A stretch of DNA of 42,724 bases from positions 1-42,724 of the forward strand of contig SAAJ01000027.1 in the NCBI GenBank assembly GCA_009929485.1. Reading direction: 5' to 3'. This stretch comes from Negativicutes bacterium (lineage in GTDB: Bacteria > Bacillota > Negativicutes > Anaeromusales > Anaeromusaceae). Both the position numbers and the translations under genes were made by a program. Under the pieces are notes generated by a model. The model saw nothing but the letters and a program-made list of their open reading frames with translations, had not been told where the DNA came from and did no database searches. Positions 8,112 to 15,718 of the stretch are shown one piece after another. Each line of letters begins with the position of its first letter. The first letter of the stretch is position 1.

Positions 8112-9263
8112 TTACAAGGATGTTCCGATATGATGCACCGGTGTCCCTTCTACATCAAAACACAGCCTTGCCGTCCCTGGAAAAGCTGCAATTAATACCT
8201 TTTTTATTTCAGGCTCATCCTCATTAACGTACTGCTCTTCATCCAAAGAAATTAATTCGCCCGCTTCTAACGACTGGATAACAAACGGTGAGTGAGTAGT
8301 CGCTATAAACTGAACCTTGGGGAAAATTTTCTTCAAGTCTGCCACAACAAGGCGCTGCCATTTCGGGTGCAAGTGTAAGTCCAATTCGTCAATTAAAACC
8401 ACGCCAGGCGTCTCAAGGAGCGCTTGTTCCTTTAACTGCGGATTCAAGGTAGCCATGCGATACGCAATATCTACAATCAGACTCAACATGCACCGGTAGC
8501 CATCGCTAAGCTGGGCATAACTTATTTTCGTCTTATCCGGGAAGATAACAATAACTTCTGCGGACGCAATATCATAGTCTACGGTAATACCTGGCTGAAT
8601 ACGGCCTAAGCAGGTTTTCAGCGCTTGCATTACAGTATCAAATTCACCACTCTCCTCCGGATGCTTTTGTGCACGATGAGCCAACACATCCAGATACTCT
8701 AGGGTATCATTAATCGACTGTTCAAATTGCAACGATTTTGCATAGCCTTTTACTCTTATTTTTTGCTTCTTATACTGCTTGCTGCGTCGAATCGGCTCTG
8801 ACCACAAGCGAGCTGCACTATAATAGGCAACTACAGGCAAAATCAGATCCATATCATCTCGGCTATAAATACGCGCACTATACCCTTGCGTAATTTTATT
8901 AAGCTCACGCAATCCGCCATAAGTGGTATGTCCATTGATTTTATTCACGGACCGTTCCCACTCAACCATTTCTCCACGGATATCGGCCCGGCACTTAACA
9001 AGCACAGGAACTTGAGGTAACAATGCCGCAGACACTTTCGCTGCAACTTCCCGTATATCATTTTTTCTAAAATTCCGCTTATCCGCAGTCTCTAAACCGT
9101 CAAAACCATATATCCAGCCGCCTAATGCCACGCACAAGGCTTCTAAACATGCGGTCTTGCCTTTGCCGTTTTCCCCAACCAATACGGAAAACTGTTTTTT
9201 AAAATGAAATTCTCTTTCTGCAAATCCGCGAAAATTCTTCAAGTAAATATTTTTGATAAACAT
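8112..9263 (-). CDS. AAA ATPase (RecF/OLD-like) at the BREX 3' end
   Basis: A 383-residue ABC-type ATPase starting at ATG 9263, which has GGGGAGGAGGG just upstream; the open frame begins earlier but that part lacks a site. It has LKNFRGF, Walker A GENGKGKT (about 31-38), a signature-like LSDGYRCML, Walker B VVLIDELDLHLHP and a switch His in ATTHSPF. The coiled-coil region is short, as in RecF/AAA_21-type defence ATPases. There is no Toprim nuclease domain, and no HNH or other nuclease gene follows. It lies 35 bp after brxL, so it is likely cotranscribed with BREX as an accessory defence or repair gene. Confidence 0.85.
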   Translation of the reverse strand: MFIKNIYLKNFRGFAEREFHFKKQFSVLVGENGKGKTACLEALCVALGGWIYGFDGLETADKRNFRKNDIREVAAKVSAALLPQVPVLVKCRADIRGEMVEWERSVNKINGHTTYGGLRELNKITQGYSARIYSRDDMDLILPVVAYYSAARLWSEPIRRSKQYKKQKIRVKGYAKSLQFEQSINDTLEYLDVLAHRAQKHPEESGEFDTVMQALKTCLGRIQPGITVDYDIASAEVIVIFPDKTKISYAQLSDGYRCMLSLIVDIAYRMATLNPQLKEQALLETPGVVLIDELDLHLHPKWQRLVVADLKKIFPKVQFIATTHSPFVIQSLEAGELISLDEEQYVNEDEPEIKKVLIAAFPGTARLCFDVEGTPVHHIGTSL

Positions 9264-9298
9264 GCTATCCCTCCTCCCCTTAGGCCATTCGGTCTGCC

Positions 9299-11374
9299 TC
9301 ATTCCACTCCCAGCGCCTTAAACACTGCATCCTCAGCGCTCTGGTAGAAGATAATGTTAAAATGTCCGATCAGATCCGAAGGAACGGTCCCCAAGTCACC
9401 AGCAGACGTAATCGGCAGCAATACTTTTTTAGCGCCGCTGTCCAGACATACCTGCAAAGTATTAGCCAGTTCCTCGACTTTTTTTATCGTCCCGCCAATG
9501 CTCAAGTCCCCAAGCACTACCGCACTGCTGACAGTCGGTTTATTGAGTGCAACCGAGCAAATGGCCACCATAGCTGGCAGCGTCAGGTACTTCGTCATAC
9601 CAATGCCGTTTAAATCCTGCACATGCAACAAATAATCCTTGGTTGTCGTGCTAATGGAAGCGCTGATGTTTCTGGCATTGGCTTTTAGATAGCGATAGGC
9701 CGTATCGATGGCTTCTTTGGCTTCCCGATCAGAACCAATCCCTGTGCGCTCAAATTTTCCGTTCCCGCTGGTCATCTGCATTTCCAGCTTATATACCCCA
9801 ATCATGCCTGTTCGCCCATGAGAGATAGTATAAATATGACCTGGCTTGCCCATGCCTTCAGGAATCAGCTTGCCACCGCCCTGTTCCGGCACGGCTACAT
9901 ATTCTTCATTAAAAGTTTCGCTGTCAATATAGGAAAAATTCACATCGTAAAATTCCATACCGCCGATTTTTTTCAGCTGCTCTTTTACTCGGCGGCGCAT
10001 TTCAAGGGCAAAACGCAGTATTTCCTCGATGTTTTCCTTGGTAAATTGACCGTCCGGATAAATGAGTTTGACCAGTCCGGACACCGTTTTCTTGACGGCA
10101 ATCACATCCCTCTGGTTGAGATTGCTGCCCAGTTTAAAGTACTTTTCAATGGCGTCGGCATAGGAAATTTTCCGCAATTCCCGCATGACTTCTGAATAAT
10201 AGTCGGTAATAAAGCCAAAGCCGTCTGTAAAGTACTGCGGCCTATACTTGGGAATTTCCCAGCCCGGAATATAGCAGTGCATGCGATCCAAAAAAGCCGT
10301 ATCATTACCCATGGCTTCGGGAAAGGGCTCAAACAAATGGGAGGTTTTCAAAATCACATCCACACTCTGATTGATGTTTCCCACAAAGACCATCGAGGCA
10401 TAGGCGTTTTTCTCTTCCTTCCCTCTGGCAAACGAACCGGATGCCATATAGTCCTTCATAATCTGCACGCCGTCTTGATCCTTAAACTTAATCCCCGCCA
10501 CTTCGTCAAAGGCCACACAGTCCCAAAGGCCGACCAAGCCTACGGTTTTGCTGCTCATATTATAGAACAAATTGGCCACCGTAGTCTGACCGCCAGATAC
10601 CAAAATACTGTTGGGGCTGATTTCTTTATAGATATGGGATTTTCCTGTCCCCCTCGGCCCCAGCTCGCATAAATTATAATTGTTCTCAATCAAGGGGATC
10701 ATCCGCGCCAGGTGCAGCCATTTTACCCGTTTATCAAACTGGGACGGCTCCATGCCGGTGCTTCGCAGCACCAAGTCGATCCATTCTTCTTCGGTAAAGT
10801 TGGCTCTGGCGGTTTTTACTTCCTCCAGATCAAGACCAGGCATCTGAATGGGCGTTAAATTACGAACCATAAAGGGACACCCTGGCGCAGCCTCATCATA
10901 GTAGTACTCCATTTTGACAATGCACCAGATACCGCCGCATAACAGCCGCTCATAATCAGACACATAGTTTGAAGCCAAAGGCACTCCTTTTAAGCCCAGA
11001 TTGGAAAACTCAGCCTCATATATATCGTCCCGATAATTGAGTTTTACCGATACTTTATCAATAACCGTATAGCTGCCCCGTTCTCGCAGCTTGGAAATAA
11101 TCTTTTGAGCCTCATCCGGACGCACATAGTTTTCGGCCAGGATCTGCTTTACGTTTTGCACGCCCGCTTCGATTTCATCTTCCTGACGAGAAGAGCAATA
11201 CATGCCAAGAAGGTATTCCAGCACATACACCGGAACATTGGCGCCTTCCTTGATTTTTTTCGTCAAATCCTTGCGGACAATTTTCCCGGCAAAATACGTA
11301 TGCAGTTTTTCTGTCAGCGTCTCCGCCTGACTGTCATCAATGACGTTTACCGCAGCTTCTGCAAATTCGCTCAT
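9299..11374 (-). CDS. brxL: BREX Lon-like ATPase BrxL
   Basis: A 691-residue BrxL. Walker A GPRGTGKS lies at 239-246 and Walker B VAFDE at about 287-291, followed by the AAA core. The C-terminal part (PTVSSAVVLGDLSIGG, then GAKKVLLP) matches the Lon protease-like domain that defines the family. BrxL forms DNA-encircling multimers and is needed for phage exclusion in type 1 BREX. It follows pglZ by 12 bp on the same strand, the canonical end of the type 1 gene order. Length is normal for the family. Confidence 0.95.
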   Translation of the reverse strand: MSEFAEAAVNVIDDSQAETLTEKLHTYFAGKIVRKDLTKKIKEGANVPVYVLEYLLGMYCSSRQEDEIEAGVQNVKQILAENYVRPDEAQKIISKLRERGSYTVIDKVSVKLNYRDDIYEAEFSNLGLKGVPLASNYVSDYERLLCGGIWCIVKMEYYYDEAAPGCPFMVRNLTPIQMPGLDLEEVKTARANFTEEEWIDLVLRSTGMEPSQFDKRVKWLHLARMIPLIENNYNLCELGPRGTGKSHIYKEISPNSILVSGGQTTVANLFYNMSSKTVGLVGLWDCVAFDEVAGIKFKDQDGVQIMKDYMASGSFARGKEEKNAYASMVFVGNINQSVDVILKTSHLFEPFPEAMGNDTAFLDRMHCYIPGWEIPKYRPQYFTDGFGFITDYYSEVMRELRKISYADAIEKYFKLGSNLNQRDVIAVKKTVSGLVKLIYPDGQFTKENIEEILRFALEMRRRVKEQLKKIGGMEFYDVNFSYIDSETFNEEYVAVPEQGGGKLIPEGMGKPGHIYTISHGRTGMIGVYKLEMQMTSGNGKFERTGIGSDREAKEAIDTAYRYLKANARNISASISTTTKDYLLHVQDLNGIGMTKYLTLPAMVAICSVALNKPTVSSAVVLGDLSIGGTIKKVEELANTLQVCLDSGAKKVLLPITSAGDLGTVPSDLIGHFNIIFYQSAEDAVFKALGVE

Positions 11375-11386
11375 CAGAGCACCACC

Positions 11387-13909
11387 TTATACGTTAAATC
11401 CGAAGTCGTTGGCAAAGGCAATGTCCATCACGACTTCATGGCGCAACGCTTCTACGCCGTTTTTCGTGTCCAAGGCCACCAGGTAATAGCGCTTCGCCTT
11501 ATTGTACTGCTGATTTTTGAAGGTAAAACGCAGCCGGAAAATTCGTTTTTGCGGTTCAGCCTCTTTGCGGTCAGCCACATAGATGCATTCCCCGGAAATA
11601 GGATCTTGGTCTTCCGAGACAAAGAACAACCGGTATTCTGTCGCTTTTACCACGTCACTGACCGGCTCGGTTTGAATAAAATCAAGGGAAGCAATGAGAT
11701 TGGTGATCTTCTGCACCATACTCACCATCGCAATTTGCGCCGTGCGGGTTTCAGTATGGTATCTCTCCGTCCGCACATCCAGTACCGGTATCAGCATTTC
11801 CTGCGGCGACGAGCCGCCATGCACATAATTTTGGCCACCGCCGGGAACCTTAAACACTTGGGAGCCAATTGGAAAAGAGACGCTTCTTTCGTCGGCATTT
11901 CCCAACAGCCTACCCAAGGGAAGCGACGCTACGCCATCTTCTGCCAATGGAGACGAGGAAATGATAAAACGGCGGTTCACAAAATTGCCTTTTCCGGCAA
12001 TACCGCTAATCTTATCGCTTTCTGTCAGCTTATCGCGCTTATAGATAAAGCCGTGATCGGCAGTCACAATAAAATGATAGGTATTGGCGCTGCCTGACAG
12101 CCGTTTGATTAAATCATAGATTTCCCCTACCGCTTCTTCGCACGCATGAAAGACCTCATCTTCCGTGTTGGCTTTGTCGCCACGGGCATCAATCTGGTTA
12201 TGGTACACATAGACCACATCCATACCGGTAAAGAGCTGCCGCAAATCAGCCCGTTTCATCGTCTTTAGCTCGTCAAACTGCACACAACGACTGCTGGGAT
12301 TGTAGCTTTGCAAAATTGCTTCCCGCTGCTTCAAATCCTCGCAAGGAAGACCATCTGCCAACACCTTGAAGTCTCCGGTAAGTTCCAACATCTTATGCGG
12401 CAACAGCGCCGCCATGCCCAGCCGCGTATAGGACGGCAAAATGCCGACCATAGCCTCCAATTTCACCGTACACTGCGCATCGTCCTGCAATTTTTGATGC
12501 AGATAGCTTCCGGCCTCATAGCGCAAAGCATCTGAAATAATGACAACAACTTTATCCTTGCTGCCTTCCACATAACGCGAGAAAAACTTGCGCTGCAGCG
12601 GCAGTGCCTGCGGCCATGGTTCTTCACAAAAAGCTGCGTTCCAATGAGGCAGCGCCTTTGCCAAGTACTCATTCGTATATATATTTTCCACCAAATCCCG
12701 CAGTTTTTCATACTCTGCCGTTTCAGCCAGCTGGCTATAGGCATAGTAGAACTCCCGGTAATACCGATCCAGTTGATAATCCCTTGTCCGATACTGTTTT
12801 ATAATGCCCTCTAAGTCAGCCGGACAGGAATAATTGGCTGCCCCAATCAAATAAAATGCGCTTGCCAGCATCTGATACTGCCCTGCAACAGCCGCTCCGA
12901 AATGCTTTTTGCGTCGATATTCGCAAAGCGCCGGTATATCAAGACCATTCAGCTTAGCGCCAACATTTTCATTTAATAAGCGTTCCGTAATCCACCGCAG
13001 GAAAAAGACATCCACCACGGCAAAGGTATCGCAATCCAGCAGTTCTTCGGCTTCATACGTTTCAAGCACAGCCACCGCCTTAAGGGTTGACGCCATCATG
13101 TCCGAAATAGCATCATACCGCTCCCGATAGAGGATGTTATTCATCAGATTATCCAAAAAAGCAATGCAGTTGCCTGTCTTATACGAAACAAAGCTGCGCC
13201 AGCTTACCGGCTGTTCGCCTTTCAAAAAGCGGACTGTATACGTCACAAACAACGTCACGACAAATTTTTCTAACGTCGGCTCACTGTCGCTATAGCCGAA
13301 TTGTTCTTCACACAGCCGCCAAAAAGCAGACAACAAATCGTACTTGGCCAGCTCCGCCAAGTACTTATTTTCTTCAAAATCGTCTTCCGTCAAAACCACG
13401 CGCAGCACTTCTTCAAAAGAAGCCGTGCGGGTTTTGCAAAGAACGCTCATAATAGCAACTTCAATGCTTTCTTGGGTGAAGTTTTCAAGCTCCAGGTCGT
13501 AGAACTTTTGTGTCCGCTCTTTCGCTCCAAAAAACTTAATATGCTTCTGGATAAGAGGCTTAAACTTTTCATCGATGCCTAAGTCTACCGCCAACAGTGA
13601 CGCACGATCCGCAAAGAACTGCTTTGAATACAGCAGCATATCTTCCAAGTGGTTCTCCCGCACAGACGGCTTCGGGAACGGCGCATACACCAGATAGCTT
13701 GTTTCCGGTTCCACGCGCTCTAAGAAATACTTGGTATAAAACTGGTTGTCTTGCTGCAAATGATACACCTTCGCCCCAACCAGCTCCAAAGTATCAACAT
13801 CCTCAGCAAACTCGGCGTTTTCATCGTACCAGAAAACCAGCTTCCGGGTATCGGCGGCAAACTCGGCATTTAGTTTGTCGGTTATTTGCTTTAAGTTCAA
13901 TTCAGCCAT
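11387..13909 (-). CDS. pglZ: BREX type 1 alkaline-phosphatase-like PglZ
   Basis: An 840-residue PglZ of the BREX-1 type. The alkaline phosphatase-superfamily core shows VVVIISDALRYEAG near residues 455-465 (metal and nucleophile region) and TADHGFIYKRD near 615-625 (metal ligands D and H). PglZ is the BREX signature protein and works with PglX in site-specific methylation and defence. AAAGGGG precedes the ATG. It lies between a repeat-filled spacer upstream and brxL downstream, separated from pglX by an inserted ATPase/nuclease pair. Confidence 0.95.
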   Translation of the reverse strand: MAELNLKQITDKLNAEFAADTRKLVFWYDENAEFAEDVDTLELVGAKVYHLQQDNQFYTKYFLERVEPETSYLVYAPFPKPSVRENHLEDMLLYSKQFFADRASLLAVDLGIDEKFKPLIQKHIKFFGAKERTQKFYDLELENFTQESIEVAIMSVLCKTRTASFEEVLRVVLTEDDFEENKYLAELAKYDLLSAFWRLCEEQFGYSDSEPTLEKFVVTLFVTYTVRFLKGEQPVSWRSFVSYKTGNCIAFLDNLMNNILYRERYDAISDMMASTLKAVAVLETYEAEELLDCDTFAVVDVFFLRWITERLLNENVGAKLNGLDIPALCEYRRKKHFGAAVAGQYQMLASAFYLIGAANYSCPADLEGIIKQYRTRDYQLDRYYREFYYAYSQLAETAEYEKLRDLVENIYTNEYLAKALPHWNAAFCEEPWPQALPLQRKFFSRYVEGSKDKVVVIISDALRYEAGSYLHQKLQDDAQCTVKLEAMVGILPSYTRLGMAALLPHKMLELTGDFKVLADGLPCEDLKQREAILQSYNPSSRCVQFDELKTMKRADLRQLFTGMDVVYVYHNQIDARGDKANTEDEVFHACEEAVGEIYDLIKRLSGSANTYHFIVTADHGFIYKRDKLTESDKISGIAGKGNFVNRRFIISSSPLAEDGVASLPLGRLLGNADERSVSFPIGSQVFKVPGGGQNYVHGGSSPQEMLIPVLDVRTERYHTETRTAQIAMVSMVQKITNLIASLDFIQTEPVSDVVKATEYRLFFVSEDQDPISGECIYVADRKEAEPQKRIFRLRFTFKNQQYNKAKRYYLVALDTKNGVEALRHEVVMDIAFANDFGFNV

Positions 13910-13923
13910 ATCTTACCCCTTTA

Positions 13924-14000
13924 CAGGTGATAGTTGCATTGGGAAGTAGGAAGTTACAGTAGGCAGTTGCCGTAGGAAGACGCAAGTTGGAAGTTGCATC
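13924..14000. repeat. Low-complexity repeat array A, pglZ upstream spacer
   Basis: About 75 bp of imperfect short units such as GGAAGTAGGAAGTTACAG, AGGCAGTTGCC and AAGTTGGAAGTTGC. It fills nearly the whole gap between the pglZ start and the 168-residue gene, and is the same sequence type as array B at 15556-15718. Confidence 0.8.
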
Positions 14001-14001
14001 T

Positions 14002-14508
14002 TCAATTGACGACTTTTACCTCACGAACCAAATTATACTTTTTAGCCAGCTCTTCATTCATCACTACGACTTCGCTTTTCCAAATTTGTCGATGAGCAAA
14101 AATATTCGCTTCCAGTGCATCTTTAATGGGCGATAGCCACTCGATTTGATGACCATTAATAATGAGAATAAACTTATAGCTTGCCTGGCTGTTATCAGAG
14201 GATCCAACCTTTCCCGGGATTGAATACTTTGGGTGTCTTCCTATCGCCGCAGACAAGTATAAGGCAAAGGAATGCAAAAACTTTTCAGATATTTCGTTGA
14301 TAAATCCCCAAAAATCTTTTTGGTTACCTGGCTGCGGAGAACTTGATTTTGCTTCAACAAAGTCAAGACGACTCTCTTCTAAGGAAGCAATAAATTCTAC
14401 CGTTTTAATGCCCTCTCCCACACTAGCATGCAATTCTGATCCTTCCATTAGAAAGACCCGTTCCTCCTCAAACTCAAAAACCATGTTCGATTCCGTTATT
14501 CTTTTCAT
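14002..14508 (-). CDS. Putative PD-(D/E)XK-like partner of the adjacent ATPase
   Basis: A 168-residue protein I do not recognise by family. It has a short RLDFVEAKSSSP segment near residues 47-58, where D, then E-x-K, at the end of a hydrophobic strand fits the core of PD-(D/E)XK nucleases; earlier glutamates could complete the site. The ATG overlaps the stop of the upstream ATPase gene (ATGA), so the two are translationally coupled and likely form one complex. The pair interrupts the usual pglX-pglZ junction. An ATPase-plus-nuclease defence module is my inference; the motif alone is weak. Confidence 0.6.
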   Translation of the reverse strand: MKRITESNMVFEFEEERVFLMEGSELHASVGEGIKTVEFIASLEESRLDFVEAKSSSPQPGNQKDFWGFINEISEKFLHSFALYLSAAIGRHPKYSIPGKVGSSDNSQASYKFILIINGHQIEWLSPIKDALEANIFAHRQIWKSEVVVMNEELAKKYNLVREVKVVN

Positions 14509-15533
14509 TCCGTCATAGCCCTTCCCACTTCTTCTTCGTAAAGCTGAATAAAGGTATCACGAATATCATTCTTTTCTAAGTCTTTAAAACGTCCACTACT
14601 TTCGCACTTTACACCGCTCTCGGTTTTATATAAGGAATGAAATTGAATGGTTGTATCCTTCTTTGCTTTAACATCAAAATACTTAGACAGAATATAATCA
14701 TGGGTGGCAATAAACACTTGCACACCGCTTTCCTGCAATTCCAGCAGCATCTCCACAATCAACGGGATGTGGATCGGATTAAGATTGGCTTCCGGTTCAT
14801 CCCAGAACAATACGGCTCCTTTTTCAAGAGTTCCGTTTTTCATCAATTGCCACAGCAACGCAATCTTCCGAATGCCTTCCGCAACTAAATTAAACTCCAC
14901 CTTCGAACTTCCGTGTTTTAAATAAAATCGATCTTTTTCCCCATTAAAGAACACTTTTCCTTCTATGATCCGCTCAAGACGCCGCAGTTGCTGCACCTTG
15001 CTTTGCGGATCTTTGCCTGCCGATATATCCACTTTAGCTGAGTGGATAACATCAAGATAGGTGTCATCAAATTCAATATTATTTTTTTCCGCCGCTGAAA
15101 TCAGATTATACGAATTCGACAAGATCTCTTTGGCCGGAATGAACGTACTTTTCAGATTGTTTAATTTACTTTCCCAGCTTGCTTCGTTCGTTACTTCCGC
15201 ATCCCACTTCTTAGTTTTCGTATGAAAATTTGCAGATATAATTTTTGTCGCTCCATTTACACCTGCAAAAATTTTCACCTCAGCCGTTCCTGCTCCCTGC
15301 TTACGGGTAATCAAACGACTAATACGAAAATCATCAGGTTGAAACGTCCGTACAATTTTTTGTGAGAAAGACACCTTCGGATCGACAGCTTGACATGCCG
15401 AATAAATCAACTTCATCAGATGTGTTTTTCCGGTCCCGTTTTCACCAATAAAAACATTAATCCCTTCACAAAAGTTAATCTCTGCCTCTTCAAATACTGT
15501 AAAGTTATTGAGTTGGACTTTCTTGATTGGCAT
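14505..15533 (-). CDS. AAA ATPase (AAA_21/OLD-like) inserted in BREX operon
   Basis: A 342-residue ABC-type ATPase from ATG 15533 (MPIKKVQLNNFTVF), with AAGGGGGG just upstream. The frame continues upstream into repeat array B, which gives a spurious N-terminus. Walker A GENGTGKTH lies near residues 29-37, Walker B VLFWDEPEANLNP near 250, and the switch His in ATHDY. A short coiled-coil middle and no Toprim domain fit AAA_21-type defence ATPases that act with a separate effector. The next gene overlaps it by 4 bp and may be that effector. Confidence 0.85.
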   Translation of the reverse strand: MPIKKVQLNNFTVFEEAEINFCEGINVFIGENGTGKTHLMKLIYSACQAVDPKVSFSQKIVRTFQPDDFRISRLITRKQGAGTAEVKIFAGVNGATKIISANFHTKTKKWDAEVTNEASWESKLNNLKSTFIPAKEILSNSYNLISAAEKNNIEFDDTYLDVIHSAKVDISAGKDPQSKVQQLRRLERIIEGKVFFNGEKDRFYLKHGSSKVEFNLVAEGIRKIALLWQLMKNGTLEKGAVLFWDEPEANLNPIHIPLIVEMLLELQESGVQVFIATHDYILSKYFDVKAKKDTTIQFHSLYKTESGVKCESSGRFKDLEKNDIRDTFIQLYEEEVGRAMTE

Positions 15534-15555
15534 TCCGAATGCCCCCCTTTTGTTG

Positions 15556-15718
15556 TAAGTGGCAGTAGGCAGTGGGAAGTTGCAGGGGGAAGTCACAGTA
15601 GGAATCTGCCCGCTTCCTTCTTCAACTTATAGCTTCAACTGCCTTCTTCCATCTTCCGTCTTCCTTCTTCAACTTACCGCTTCAACTTACCTCTTCAACT
15701 GCCGTCTGCCGTCTTCAA
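15556..15718. repeat. Low-complexity repeat array B with orientation switch
   Basis: About 160 bp of imperfect short units. From 15556 to about 15602 they are purine-rich on the plus strand (GGCAGTAGGCAGTGGGAAG). From about 15610 to 15718 they are the reverse complement type (CTTCCTTCTTCAACTT). The two halves could pair into a long imperfect hairpin. The array runs directly up to the pglX stop codon at 15719-15721. Confidence 0.8.

Noticed and set aside
11105-12097. 330-codon plus-strand open frame opposite brxL and pglZ
   Set aside because: It lies wholly antisense to two well-supported BREX genes, has no ribosome site and no recognizable domain; the length is explained by codon bias of the opposite strand.
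15534-15596. Extended N-terminus of the inserted ATPase
   Set aside because: The extra 21 codons are translated repeat array B; the ATG at 15533 has a strong ribosome site.
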